64,000 bases of DNA, taken from Roseburia intestinalis L1-82 (lineage in GTDB: Bacteria > Bacillota > Clostridia > Lachnospirales > Lachnospiraceae). Each line of letters opens with the position of its first letter. Within the stretch, counting starts at the first letter, position 1. Location: the NCBI RefSeq assembly GCF_900537995.1, contig NZ_LR027880.1:1930001-1994000 (forward strand), given 5' to 3'. The notes below the pieces were generated by a model. The model was not told the DNA's origin. It did no database searches and saw nothing but the letters and a program-made list of their open reading frames with translations. Positions 44,396 through 53,667 of the stretch are shown piece by piece. The position numbers and the translations under genes are program-made.

Positions 44396-45632
44396 TACCA
44401 ATGACGGTTTGAGTGAAAACAGTGCATTCGCAAGTCTTTTTGCCATCAATAGGCTTGCACTAAAACCGGGGGATCACATATTGCTTGCGTGTGGAAGTGT
44501 TTTTGAAAAACAGTTTTTACAGATTCGTGACAGCGGAACAAAGCAGATGCCGATTGTAATTGGAAGTTATGGATGTGGTGAAGATCCTCTGATAAAGACA
44601 GACGGACAGGGAATCTGGTATCAGGATTATGGAAAAGAACTGGATTCGCCGATGCATGTTTACCATGGTTATGTTTCCTCGGCAGTACTTCTATTTGATG
44701 CCGAGTATATTATCATACAGGATATTGAGATTACAAACAGTGCGGATAAAGTGATCGGCGAAAATTATTCACAGGCAGATAAAATGGAGCGTACAGGTGT
44801 TGCAGTCGTTGCAAAAGAGAAAGGTTTAAGATGTGGAATCACACTTCGAAATCTTAAAATCCATGATGTTCATGGAAATGTTTATGACAAGCATATGAAT
44901 AATGGCGGCATCTATATGACAGCATTACAGCCAGCGGAAGAAGCAATGACAGGAGTGGCAAGATTTTCAGATATCCTGGTGGAGGGATGCTATGTATATC
45001 GTGTGAGCCGTTGGGGGATCGCAGTCGGGTATAGTTATGCACATGAGAAATTTGCGGGTGCAGAACTGGATAAAAAAAGGTTTTTGAAATATGGTCATGA
45101 GAATATTGTGATACGGGATAATTATGTGAAAATGGCAGGTGGAGATGGAATAACGGTCATGTATGCACTGCGCCCGTTTGTGGAACATAATATGACCGAT
45201 TCTGTGGCATGTGAGATCAATGACCGTATTTATTGCAATCCGGGCAACCGTGGTGGAAAGGTTGCTGCGGCAATCTGGCCATGGAAATGTAAAGATGCGT
45301 TGTTTTGTTATAATGAAGTGGCAGACACGCGGCTGAATCAGGACGGGATGGCTTACGATGCAGATTCCGGGGATGGAACGGTGTATGAGTATAATTACAG
45401 CAGGCAAAATGAAGGCGGTTGTGTGATGTTTTGTATGCAGGAGGCCATTCATAACACATTTCGTAATAACGTCAGTTATGATGATTTAGGTGGAACCATC
45501 AGCCCGTCCGAAAACCCGGATGCACTGCTTACAGATAATATATTTTATGTTCGCAAGGGAGTTCCTTTTGTGAGAAAGAATATGGATGGTGGAAACTTTA
45601 CGGAAGAAAATAATCAGATCATACAGTTATAA
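44346..45632 (+). CDS. GH136 lacto-N-biosidase catalytic subunit (beta-helix, GH136 II-type)
   Basis: A 428-residue right-handed beta-helix protein that probably releases lacto-N-biose from lacto-N-tetraose. Repeated helix rungs run from about residue 110 (YIIIQDIEITNSA, ITLRNLKIHDVHG, ILVEGCYVYRVS, IVIRDNYVKMAGGDGI). Two aspartates, D333 and D340 in QDGMAYDADSGD, have the seven-residue spacing of the catalytic pair of the bifidobacterial enzyme LnbX. There is no signal peptide, so it should act on imported substrate. GGGAGGA five bases ahead fixes the ATG at 44346, inside the preceding gene. Confidence 0.82.
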   Translation: MTDLCRKYYVDSINGSDTNDGLSENSAFASLFAINRLALKPGDHILLACGSVFEKQFLQIRDSGTKQMPIVIGSYGCGEDPLIKTDGQGIWYQDYGKELDSPMHVYHGYVSSAVLLFDAEYIIIQDIEITNSADKVIGENYSQADKMERTGVAVVAKEKGLRCGITLRNLKIHDVHGNVYDKHMNNGGIYMTALQPAEEAMTGVARFSDILVEGCYVYRVSRWGIAVGYSYAHEKFAGAELDKKRFLKYGHENIVIRDNYVKMAGGDGITVMYALRPFVEHNMTDSVACEINDRIYCNPGNRGGKVAAAIWPWKCKDALFCYNEVADTRLNQDGMAYDADSGDGTVYEYNYSRQNEGGCVMFCMQEAIHNTFRNNVSYDDLGGTISPSENPDALLTDNIFYVRKGVPFVRKNMDGGNFTEENNQIIQL

Positions 45633-45653
45633 AATCCATACCATGGCAGATCA

Positions 45654-46745
45654 TCACTCCATCACCTGATACGGAATTTTAGTCCCCATCCCCGAACTAA
45701 AATGCAGTTCATAATCCTCCGTAATAAAAACGGCTTCTGTATTATCCAGACTTTCCACAAGCGCCATCCCGTCAGCTAAACCCAGTGCAAAACAGGTGGT
45801 GGAGAGTCCATCACCGTCCACGGATTCGTCCGTGATGATCGAAACACCCAGCAGTCCGTTATCATAGGGATATCCGGTAGCAGTATCTAAAATGTGATGA
45901 TAGCGTTTGCCGTCCACCTCAAAATAGCGCTCATAAACACCGGAAGACACAACGGTCTGGTCGGTCACGGATACAGCGAGCATTGCAGCGCCCTCATCGT
46001 CAAACGGACGCTGGATGCCAATATTATAGGAAGAACCGTCCGGTTTTGCACCAAGACAGAGCACATTGCCGCCGAGGTTGATATAGCCGCAGGCGGCTCC
46101 TTTTTGATTCAGGTAATCTTTCATGCGGTCTGCAATATATCCTTTGGCAATTCCGCCGAGATCAATTTTAGCGGACGGATCTTTTAAGGTGACGGTATTG
46201 CCATCTACAACTACATTCTGATAGTCTACTGTCGTTAAAGCCTTTTTGATCTCATCATCAGATGGAATCATAGAGGCATCTGTTTTCTCTAATAAAGCCT
46301 TGGTAGAAACATCCCACAGATCCGATAATTTTCCAATCGTAATATCAAATTTTCCATTGCTCAGATCTCCATAATAAAGACCTTTTTTGATCAGTTCTGC
46401 GGTCTCTTCATGCACGGTGACAGGTGCACCGTCTGCCGCATTGATTTTTGACACATCGCTGTCTGCGATCGTGTTGGAAAAATAATTTTCATAAGTGTCT
46501 GCCAGAGAAAAACAGTCATCGAGCAGGGTTTCGTCTTTTGTTCCATATAAGGTGACGGTAATGACGGTATTAAAATAAAAACCCGATTTGGAGATCGATT
46601 CGCCGGAGCCGGAAGTTTTGCCAAAATTGAGCCGGGATGGCAGATCACAACCCGATAGCAGTAAAACCGGCATAGACAGCAGTATACATAAAAATAATCG
46701 ATAGTTTCGTTTCATAAAAATCTTATTTTTCAAGTTATTCTCCAT
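45654..46745 (-). CDS. ApbE-family FAD:protein FMN transferase lipoprotein
   Basis: A 363-residue ApbE-like protein that attaches FMN to target threonines of exported flavoproteins. The signal peptide ends LLLSGC (a lipobox). Family landmarks are FYFNTVITVTLYG near the start of the mature protein, AKIDLGGIAKGYIADRM and INLGGNVLCLG in the middle, and HHILDTATGYP. It is convergent with the GH136 genes and not obviously related to them. The start could be 46745 or an ATG at 46715; neither has a strong ribosome site. The upstream region now borders an insertion sequence. Confidence 0.9.
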   Translation of the reverse strand: MENNLKNKIFMKRNYRLFLCILLSMPVLLLSGCDLPSRLNFGKTSGSGESISKSGFYFNTVITVTLYGTKDETLLDDCFSLADTYENYFSNTIADSDVSKINAADGAPVTVHEETAELIKKGLYYGDLSNGKFDITIGKLSDLWDVSTKALLEKTDASMIPSDDEIKKALTTVDYQNVVVDGNTVTLKDPSAKIDLGGIAKGYIADRMKDYLNQKGAACGYINLGGNVLCLGAKPDGSSYNIGIQRPFDDEGAAMLAVSVTDQTVVSSGVYERYFEVDGKRYHHILDTATGYPYDNGLLGVSIITDESVDGDGLSTTCFALGLADGMALVESLDNTEAVFITEDYELHFSSGMGTKIPYQVME

Positions 46746-46820
46746 TTCCAGTCAGTCTGCCGTGAGAATACACAGCAGATACGCTTTTGTTCGTTATCTG
46801 AAACATCATTTCATAAAATG

Positions 46821-46916
46821 GTGTCATTCGAACATCACTGTAGCATAAAAATGAATATGCTACAAGCATTCACTTTTTTTCTTTGATATTTTGCATCAGA
46901 TATGATAGAGTATAAT
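46821..46916. repeat. Left copy of the 96-bp direct repeat flanking the IS element
   Basis: Identical to 48877-48972 over 96 bases. The base on each outer side differs, so the match ends there. It contains a TATAAT at its right end (46911-46916) and fits a long target-site duplication. Confidence 0.93.
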
Positions 46917-48876
46917 CTCATCTTTGACAGTTGATTAGTTAAAAAAGTGCCACAATCCCTGTAAATACAAGGGGGGTGGCACTTTTATCTGCATACACGA
47001 AATATAGTAATGTTTTATCTCCGCTTACTTTTTTTCTGAATTCCTTTCATTTTCCGTTTTGTTATGAATTGATAGTCCGTTCTGAATCCGCAGGTTTCAT
47101 GGAGATCATCAGTGATTTCCTGACGTTCATATACCGGCATGAAGCCCTGTTCTTCTATATCCGTAAATTTTATGTCTTTTAAAGTGTGAAGTAATTGTTC
47201 TGTGGTATAAGTCCCTTTCAAGGAGCGGTTTAATAACCGGAAATGTAACAGAGCAAGAAAGCAGGTGAGGAAATGAGCTTTAATCCGATCTTCACGGTTT
47301 AAGTAAACGGGTCTGGCTTCAAAGTCTGTTTTCATAGTTCTGAAACAGTCTTCAATCTGCCATCTTCCTTCACTGACTTTTAAGATATCTGCAACGTCAT
47401 CATCAAGCAGGTCTGTACATACCGCATAAAGTCCGTCATACATTTCTTCTTCAGCAATCTTATCCGTATCGAGATAATAGTGGATCTTAGCTTTTTCTCC
47501 TTCGTTGGTTACAGCTACCTTATTTACAAATCTTGCAGGATCATTTGGATTTTTACGCTGTTTTTTTAGAGAGCCATTTGCAACCATTTTTTCTGCCCGA
47601 CAGATCTGCTCCGCACGGATGGCTTTCTGATAAGCGGCATATTTAGGGGAGTAGGTTATGATTAATTTTTGATCCAGTTTTTTTGTTGTCAATGGTTCGT
47701 CTTTATAATAAAGCTGGTTCTTGTCATCATCTGTCAGTTTTGTGAGATCAACAGGTTTATCATCTGAGAGACGTTTGAAGCCAGTTTTCTTTAAAGCCCA
47801 TGCCCGGTCTTCAGCAGGCAGCTTTTTGATGGACTGAGTGACAATAAATGCCCTCTGTCCCATGTGATTAAGAACACGGTTATCCTCAGAAGCAAGTCCG
47901 GCGTCACTACAATAGATAAACTTATCACAGCCGAATTGTTGGAGAATCTTTGTTTCTAAAGGTTTTAAGGATTTCTGCTCATTTTGGTTTCCAGGAAAGA
48001 GTGAGAAAGCCAAAGGTATTCCGTCACCATCTGTAAAGAGTCCCATTTGAATAATGGGATTCGGACGGTGCTCTTTGCTTTTTCCGTATTTTTTATCTCC
48101 ATCTTCCTGTTCGATTTCAAAGTAGTAGTTTGTGCAATCATAATAAAGGATCCGATCCATTCTGTCACCAAGAAAAAAGCTGTTTTTATAAACTTCTGAT
48201 TGAATAAAATCCATTTCAGAAGCAAGAACAGAAAGAGCTCGGTAAACATCATGAAGTTCATAAGTTGGAGGCTCAAGGAACTGTTTTGCTGCTCGAAAGG
48301 AAGAACTTTTGCTGGAAGGTTCCAGAACCCTTGTATAAATTAAATCAGATAAAATAGCATTAAGATCATACTCGAATTTATGTCGGCTTTTGATTTTTCG
48401 GCAGACAGAATCGAGCTTAAGTCCATAGTAAATAGACTGAAGAAAAAGATATCCGCCAGAAAAAAGTTTCTGCTTATTATAGTCCATGAGTCTGTTGGAA
48501 TGAAATGGAATCATGACAGTAGCATCCTCTTTTTCACTTTTATATTTCAGTGTTTCAAGACGAGCCTGTTCATTTGCCCATTCAACAACTCCGTCACGAT
48601 CCGTGTGGAGCTGCGCCGATAATTCAGCTAACGTACCTAATTTTCGGATGGTTTTGGAAGTACTTTTCCCATTGGCATTTGTATAGGACTGAGTGATGTA
48701 AAAGGACTCAGAATTTTTTGATTTTGATGTTGTTATACGCACAATAATCACCTCTGTCACTATTATACCACATATCACCAAATATTACTATATAATAAAA
48801 ATAAAAATTTGACAAAAAAATAAGCCTATTTCAAGGCTTTGTGGTACTTTTTTGGATTTCAATGTGTCAAACTCCC
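46917..48876 (-). mobile_element. IS1634-type insertion sequence, intact
   Basis: An element of about 1960 bases holding one intact transposase on the minus strand. Its ends carry imperfect inverted repeats: TTTGACA at 46923-46929 and again (reverse strand) at 48865-48871, each followed after 11 bases by AAAAAAGT and CCACAA. Five to six outermost bases on each side do not pair. The 96-bp flanking direct repeats are far longer than usual for IS elements but are known for IS1634, which makes long and variable duplications. Insertion lies between apbE and proB and breaks no gene. Confidence 0.88.
47015..48742 (-). CDS. IS1634-family transposase
   Basis: A 575-residue DDE transposase of the IS4-like superfamily, IS1634 group. 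The N-terminus reads VRITTSKSKNSESFYI. The catalytic residues are probably the aspartates in YYDCTNYYF and IYCSDAGLAS and the glutamate in RWQIEDCFRTMKTDF, the YREK-like part of this group. The GTG start at 48742 has AGGTGA seven bases ahead, so an upstream ATG at 48781 is less likely. The reading frame is uninterrupted, so the element may still be mobile. Confidence 0.93.
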   Translation of the reverse strand: MRITTSKSKNSESFYITQSYTNANGKSTSKTIRKLGTLAELSAQLHTDRDGVVEWANEQARLETLKYKSEKEDATVMIPFHSNRLMDYNKQKLFSGGYLFLQSIYYGLKLDSVCRKIKSRHKFEYDLNAILSDLIYTRVLEPSSKSSSFRAAKQFLEPPTYELHDVYRALSVLASEMDFIQSEVYKNSFFLGDRMDRILYYDCTNYYFEIEQEDGDKKYGKSKEHRPNPIIQMGLFTDGDGIPLAFSLFPGNQNEQKSLKPLETKILQQFGCDKFIYCSDAGLASEDNRVLNHMGQRAFIVTQSIKKLPAEDRAWALKKTGFKRLSDDKPVDLTKLTDDDKNQLYYKDEPLTTKKLDQKLIITYSPKYAAYQKAIRAEQICRAEKMVANGSLKKQRKNPNDPARFVNKVAVTNEGEKAKIHYYLDTDKIAEEEMYDGLYAVCTDLLDDDVADILKVSEGRWQIEDCFRTMKTDFEARPVYLNREDRIKAHFLTCFLALLHFRLLNRSLKGTYTTEQLLHTLKDIKFTDIEEQGFMPVYERQEITDDLHETCGFRTDYQFITKRKMKGIQKKSKRR

Positions 48877-48972
48877 GTGTCATTCGAACATCACTGTAGC
48901 ATAAAAATGAATATGCTACAAGCATTCACTTTTTTTCTTTGATATTTTGCATCAGATATGATAGAGTATAAT
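48877..48972. repeat. Right copy of the 96-bp direct repeat, containing the likely proB promoter
   Basis: Perfect copy of 46821-46916. Its end holds TATAAT (48967-48972), the probable -10 of proB, 55 bases from the start. Because the repeat carries it, insertion left the proB promoter region intact. Confidence 0.9.
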
Positions 48973-49027
48973 ACAGTGCATATGTTCGAAAAAGAATAAT
49001 CAGAAATAAAGGGGATTCAATGGGAAA

Positions 49028-49879
49028 ATGGACCAGAAAAGTTTTCACTTTCATGAGAAAAAAAGAGTTGTTGTTAAGATCGGTTCTTCTTCATTAAATT
49101 ATGAGGAGACCGGTAGTCTGAATTTTACAAAACTAGAGCACTTAGTGCGCGAGCTTTGCAACTTAAGAAACAGGGGGATGGATGTCTGCTTAGTCAGTTC
49201 CGGTGCGATCGCAGTTGGAAGACAGTCGCTTGGCATGACAGAGCGGCCACGGGAACTCTCTACAAAACAGGCATGTGCAGCAGTCGGACAGGCAAGACTG
49301 ATGATGATCTACCAGAAGCTGTTTGCAGAATATAACCAGGTGGCAGGTCAGGTGCTTATGACCAAAAATACCATGGTCAACCCAGTTTCCAGAGAAAATG
49401 CCAAAAATACATTTGATGAATTGTTCCGTTTAGGTGCGATCCCGATTGTCAATGAAAATGACACGGTATCTACCTATGAGATGCAGTTTGGTGACAATGA
49501 CACGCTTTCTGCGATCGTTGCTTCCCTGATTGGAGCAGATCTTTTGATTTTGTTATCCGATATTGACGGATTATTTACGGATGATCCGCATAAGAATCCG
49601 GATGCAAAATTGATCGAAGTGGTCGAAAAGATGGATTCAGACATTCTTGGAATGGCAAAGAGTACGACCGGAAGCGATGTCGGAACCGGCGGCATGGCGA
49701 CCAAGCTGACCGCGGCAAAGATCGCGACACTTTCCGGGACAGATATGATCATTGCAAACGGAGCAGATGTCTGTGTACTGCATCATATTTTTGATGACAG
49801 CTTTAGGGGAACCATTTTTAAGGCACAGAAAAAGGAAACATTCCGTATACAGGATTTTATATTAGAAACAATCGGATAG
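49028..49879 (+). CDS. proB: Glutamate 5-kinase (short form without PUA domain)
   Basis: ProB phosphorylates glutamate in proline synthesis. The 283-residue protein has the amino acid kinase fold: VVVKIGSSSL at the N-terminus, VSSGAIAVG, PIVNENDTVS and LLSDIDGLFTDDP. The E. coli enzyme (367 residues) has a C-terminal PUA domain that is absent here; short forms occur in other Firmicutes. An AAAGGGGA site lies 12 bases before the ATG. proA is near but separated by two unrelated genes. Confidence 0.95.
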   Translation: MDQKSFHFHEKKRVVVKIGSSSLNYEETGSLNFTKLEHLVRELCNLRNRGMDVCLVSSGAIAVGRQSLGMTERPRELSTKQACAAVGQARLMMIYQKLFAEYNQVAGQVLMTKNTMVNPVSRENAKNTFDELFRLGAIPIVNENDTVSTYEMQFGDNDTLSAIVASLIGADLLILLSDIDGLFTDDPHKNPDAKLIEVVEKMDSDILGMAKSTTGSDVGTGGMATKLTAAKIATLSGTDMIIANGADVCVLHHIFDDSFRGTIFKAQKKETFRIQDFILETIG

Positions 49880-49931
49880 AAAAAGATTAGTGTGAATAAT
49901 AAATTTTTCACGCGCAGGAATGGAGATTTTA

Positions 49932-50156
49932 ATGAAACAGGAACAGATTGACAGAATCAACGCACTTTACCGCAAATCACAGGCGGAAGGACTTACCGAG
50001 GCGGAAAAAGAAGAACAGGCAATGCTGCGAAAGGCTTATGTTGCGGATGTAAAACGCAATCTTGTAGCACAGTTAAATAACATTGATATGCAAAATCCGG
50101 ACGGTACGGTCACAAACCTTGGCGAAGAATATGGAAATAAGAAAAAGCTTTCCTGA
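49932..50156 (+). CDS. DUF896 (YnzC-type) small protein
   Basis: A 74-residue soluble helical protein of the DUF896 group. The family pattern is IDRINALYRKSQAEGLTEAE followed by an EEQAMLRKAYVADVKRN stretch. Bacillus YnzC is linked to the SOS response by position only, and the function is unknown. GGAG six bases ahead supports the ATG at 49932 over one at 49920. The downstream folate gene starts within its last 26 bases. Confidence 0.9.
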   Translation: MKQEQIDRINALYRKSQAEGLTEAEKEEQAMLRKAYVADVKRNLVAQLNNIDMQNPDGTVTNLGEEYGNKKKLS

Positions 50157-50724
50157 TAAAAAAGAAATCCGGAAAAAACATCTTGCCATCCGAAATGCAA
50201 TGTCAGAACCTGAAAAACATGAAAAGAGCAGAAAAATCTGTGATAATCTGTTAAAATCGGACTGGTATGCCAAAACAGACTGGATTTTTGGATATTATCC
50301 GCTTGGAAAAGAAGCAGACTGCCTGACGTTTCTCAGACAGGCGTTACATGATGGAAAACATGTCGCGCTGCCACGGACAGGAACAGACTGTACCATGGAA
50401 TTTTACGAGATCACATCTTTCGCACAGACATCAGAGGGTGCATTTCATGTCATGGAACCAACTGTGGAATGCCGCCGTATAAATCCCATGGATTTATACG
50501 ACCAACAGGTTGCAGTCTTAGTTCCAGGAGTCGTCTTTACCCCCACTGGCAGCCGCTACGGCTACGGTAAGGGCTTTTACGACCGCTATTTTGCAAGATT
50601 TGCAAAGCTAAACCGCTATGCATTAGCTTACGAGAACCAGCTTGAACCAGAGTTGGAAGTACTTGATACAGATATAAAAATGTATCGTATCTATACCGAA
50701 GAAAGTGAATATAAGATAATCTGA
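50131..50724 (+). CDS. 5-formyltetrahydrofolate cyclo-ligase
   Basis: A 197-residue enzyme that converts 5-formyl-THF into methenyl-THF with ATP. The ATP/folate-site motif near the C-terminus is [15 protein letters not shown], with PGVVFTPTG before it. The N-terminus has the usual basic helix [16 protein letters not shown]. The ATG at 50131 overlaps the DUF896 gene by 26 bases and has only a weak GGCGA site, so translation may be coupled. An earlier ATG at 50083 gives an unusual N-terminus. Confidence 0.92.
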   Translation: MEIRKSFPDKKEIRKKHLAIRNAMSEPEKHEKSRKICDNLLKSDWYAKTDWIFGYYPLGKEADCLTFLRQALHDGKHVALPRTGTDCTMEFYEITSFAQTSEGAFHVMEPTVECRRINPMDLYDQQVAVLVPGVVFTPTGSRYGYGKGFYDRYFARFAKLNRYALAYENQLEPELEVLDTDIKMYRIYTEESEYKII

Positions 50725-50735
50725 GGCAATTCAAA

Positions 50736-50815
50736 GCGAAACGCTCCCAAAACCTTCGACTGTTGTTAAACAGGTGCCCGTTTTACAACAACCACAGCCT
50801 ATCGCAGAGTTTCGC
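50736..50815 (+). promoter_or_regulatory. Nested inverted repeats ahead of proA
   Basis: GCGAAAC at 50736-50742 pairs with GTTTCGC at 50809-50815. Inside it TGTTGTTAAAC at 50761-50771 pairs with 50780-50790 (11 positions, one mismatch) around an eight-base loop. This lies in the 146-base gap between the folate gene and proA. No T-run follows, so it is more likely a leader structure than a terminator. Confidence 0.5.
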
Positions 50816-50870
50816 CCCAAGTATCGCCGCAACACCGTATAAACATTTCACAGAAAGGAAAGGTATCATC

Positions 50871-52139
50871 ATGGAACTAGAACCAATATGCCAGGGAGCC
50901 AAAGCTGCATCCCGCACCCTTGCCACGTTAGGCGCCAATGAGAAAAATCAGGCTCTTATCGCAGTGGCAGATGCACTTATTGCTGCATCTGCTGATATCA
51001 TTGCCGCAAATGAAAAAGACCTTGAAAATGGCAGGAATAATCATATGCCGGAAGGACTATTAGACCGTCTGATGCTAAATGAAGCGAGAATCGCACAGAT
51101 TGCGGAAGGTCTGCAGCAGGTAGCGGCTTTAGATGATCCGATCGGGGAAGTCCTTTCCATGAAAAAACGTCCGAACGGTCTGATGATCGGAAAAAAACGT
51201 GTACCGCTTGGTGTGGTCGGCATGATCTATGAGGCAAGACCGAATGTGACCGTTGATGCCTTCGGGCTTTGTTTTAAGACCGGGAATGCTGTGATCTTAA
51301 AGGGGGGAAGTGATGCGATCTATTCGAATATCGCGATCGTTTCGGTTATCCAGAAGACATTAGAGCAGCTTGGTATTCCAAAAGAAGCAGCATCTCTGAT
51401 CGAAGATACGTCAAGGGATACTGCGACAGCATTCATGAAAATGAACCAGTATGTCGACGTTCTGATTCCACGTGGTGGAGCAGGACTGATCCGTGCAGTT
51501 GTGAATCAGGCAACGATACCTGTGATCGAGACAGGAACCGGAAACTGTCATATTTTTGTGGACGAGTCTGCTGATTTTGACATGGCGGTAAATATCATTC
51601 TGAATGCCAAAACCCAGAGGATCGGTGTCTGTAATGCCTGCGAGTCGCTTGTCATTCATGAAAAGATCGTGGATGCGTTTATGCCGAAACTGACAGAGGC
51701 ACTTCAGAAAAAAAACGTGGAGGTGCATGCAGATGAGAGAAGTTTTGCGGCAGCAGAAGCCGACGCTGCATTGAATAAAGAACTAATCAAACCGGCGGTG
51801 GAAGAAGACTGGGGCAGGGAATATTTAGATTATACGATCTCTGCAAAGACGGTAACTTCCGTGGATGAGGCAATCGCCCATATTAACCGCTATAATACAG
51901 GACATTCCGAGGCAATCATTACGGAAAATTATACCAATGCACAGAAGTTTTTAGATGAAGTGGATGCTGCCTGTGTCTATGTCAATGCATCCACACGGTT
52001 TTCGGATGGTTTTGAGTTTGGTTTTGGCGCGGAGATCGGTATCAGCACGCAGAAACTTCATGCAAGAGGTCCGATGGGCTTAGAAGCATTAACCAGCACA
52101 AAATATATCATTTATGGAAATGGTCAGGTAAGACCATAA
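50871..52139 (+). CDS. proA: Glutamate-5-semialdehyde dehydrogenase
   Basis: ProA reduces glutamyl phosphate to the semialdehyde in proline synthesis. The 422-residue protein has family length and the aldehyde-dehydrogenase catalytic cysteine in [13 protein letters not shown]. Further landmarks are [30 protein letters not shown] and [20 protein letters not shown]. The ATG at 50871 follows GAAAGGAAAGG. It works with the proB product 1 kb upstream. Confidence 0.96.
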   Translation: MELEPICQGAKAASRTLATLGANEKNQALIAVADALIAASADIIAANEKDLENGRNNHMPEGLLDRLMLNEARIAQIAEGLQQVAALDDPIGEVLSMKKRPNGLMIGKKRVPLGVVGMIYEARPNVTVDAFGLCFKTGNAVILKGGSDAIYSNIAIVSVIQKTLEQLGIPKEAASLIEDTSRDTATAFMKMNQYVDVLIPRGGAGLIRAVVNQATIPVIETGTGNCHIFVDESADFDMAVNIILNAKTQRIGVCNACESLVIHEKIVDAFMPKLTEALQKKNVEVHADERSFAAAEADAALNKELIKPAVEEDWGREYLDYTISAKTVTSVDEAIAHINRYNTGHSEAIITENYTNAQKFLDEVDAACVYVNASTRFSDGFEFGFGAEIGISTQKLHARGPMGLEALTSTKYIIYGNGQVRP

Positions 52140-52176
52140 GAAAAAGCAATAGAAATAGTGAGGATTTAACAGTTTT

Positions 52177-53667
52177 ATGAGTCAGAAAGTTACAACGGGA
52201 GTGCGCCCGACATTGCGCATCGCAGATAAAAACCAGATTCCGGCAACGGAACCGGAACGTCAGTATTACTTTATGGATATTGCAAAAGAGTATTTAAGAC
52301 AGCTTTCCGAGGAAAAAGGAAGTCCGCTGACTTTTCATGTATCCACATTCGGATGCCAGATGAATGCAAGGGACTCCGAAAAATTAGTCGGTATTCTGGA
52401 AAAGATCGGCTATGTGGAGGAAGATTCCGAGGAAGCAGATTTTGTTATTTATAACACCTGTACGGTTCGTGAGAATGCAAACAATAAAGTATACGGACGA
52501 CTGGGATACTTAAACGGCTTTCAGAAGAAAAATCCATTTATGATGATCGGACTGTGCGGTTGTATGATGCAGGAACCGACAGTGGTAGAAAAGATTAAAC
52601 AGAGTTACCGTTTTGTAAACCTGATCTTTGGAACACATAATATCTATAAATTTGCAGAGCTGATCGTTACCGCATTGGAAAACAGTTATTCAGAGCATGC
52701 GGCAGGTCATGGTACATCCATGACGATCGATATCTGGAAAGATACCGATAAGATCGTTGAGGATCTTCCGGTTGAAAGAAAATACTCCTTTAAATCAGGT
52801 GTTAATATTATGTTTGGATGCAACAACTTCTGTAGTTATTGTATCGTACCGTATGTGCGCGGCAGGGAGCGGAGCAGAGAGCCCAAAGAAATCATCCGTG
52901 AGGTGGAACGCCTTGCGGCTGACGGAGTTGTGGAAATTATGCTTCTGGGACAGAATGTCAATTCTTATGGCAAAAATTTAGAGCAGCCAATGACGTTTGC
53001 ACAGCTTTTGCAGGAGATCGAAAAGGTAGATGGCATTGAGCGTATCCGTTTTATGACTTCCCATCCAAAGGACCTTTCCGATGATCTGATCGAAGTTATG
53101 AAAAATTCCAAAAAGATCTGTAAACATCTGCATCTTCCATTACAGTCAGGAAGCAGCCGTATTTTAAAACTGATGAACCGGCGCTATGACAAGGAACATT
53201 ATTTAGAACTGGTAGATAAGATCCGTGCCGCAGTGCCTGATATTGCACTTACAACGGATATTATTGTCGGATTCCCTGGAGAGACAGAGGAAGATTTTGA
53301 GGAAACCATGGACGTGGTACGTAAAGTGCGTTACGACAGTGCGTTTACTTTTATTTATTCCAAACGTACCGGAACTCCTGCGGCAGTGATGGAAGACCAG
53401 ATCCCGGAGGACGTGATCAAGGCACGGTTTGACCGTCTGTTAAAAGAAGTGCAGACGATCTCCGCAGAAAAAGCAGGAGCGCTGACCGGACAGACACTTC
53501 CGGTTCTGATCGAAGAAAAAAATGAGCAGGATGCGTCACTTGTGACCGGAAGACTCAGCAATAACTCTGTGGTACATCTTCCTGGAACTGAGGATATGAT
53601 CGGAAAAATCGTGGATGTGAAACTGTTGGAATGCAAAGGCTTCTATTACATGGGGGAGAGTATATAA
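52177..53667 (+). CDS. miaB: tRNA-2-methylthio-N6-dimethylallyladenosine synthase
   Basis: MiaB is a radical SAM methylthiotransferase acting on A37 of tRNAs that read codons starting with U. The 496-residue protein has the N-terminal UPF0004 domain (STFGCQMNARDSE, CGCMMQEP), the radical SAM cluster motif CNNFCSYC, and a C-terminal TRAM-like domain with VTGRLSNNSVV. Its final codons encode GFYYMGESI. That end, including the stop, is copied twice in the tandem repeat downstream. AGTGAGG lies some distance upstream of the ATG. Confidence 0.96.
   Translation: MSQKVTTGVRPTLRIADKNQIPATEPERQYYFMDIAKEYLRQLSEEKGSPLTFHVSTFGCQMNARDSEKLVGILEKIGYVEEDSEEADFVIYNTCTVRENANNKVYGRLGYLNGFQKKNPFMMIGLCGCMMQEPTVVEKIKQSYRFVNLIFGTHNIYKFAELIVTALENSYSEHAAGHGTSMTIDIWKDTDKIVEDLPVERKYSFKSGVNIMFGCNNFCSYCIVPYVRGRERSREPKEIIREVERLAADGVVEIMLLGQNVNSYGKNLEQPMTFAQLLQEIEKVDGIERIRFMTSHPKDLSDDLIEVMKNSKKICKHLHLPLQSGSSRILKLMNRRYDKEHYLELVDKIRAAVPDIALTTDIIVGFPGETEEDFEETMDVVRKVRYDSAFTFIYSKRTGTPAAVMEDQIPEDVIKARFDRLLKEVQTISAEKAGALTGQTLPVLIEEKNEQDASLVTGRLSNNSVVHLPGTEDMIGKIVDVKLLECKGFYYMGESI

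Noticed and set aside
46821..48972. 96-bp direct repeats considered as att sites of an integrated element
   Set aside because: Only one transposase lies between them, with no integrase, and the transposase group is known for long target duplications.
48975..48988. LexA-like sequence (GCATATGTTCG) ahead of proB
   Set aside because: Only one half-site fits and proB is not a damage-response gene; most likely chance.
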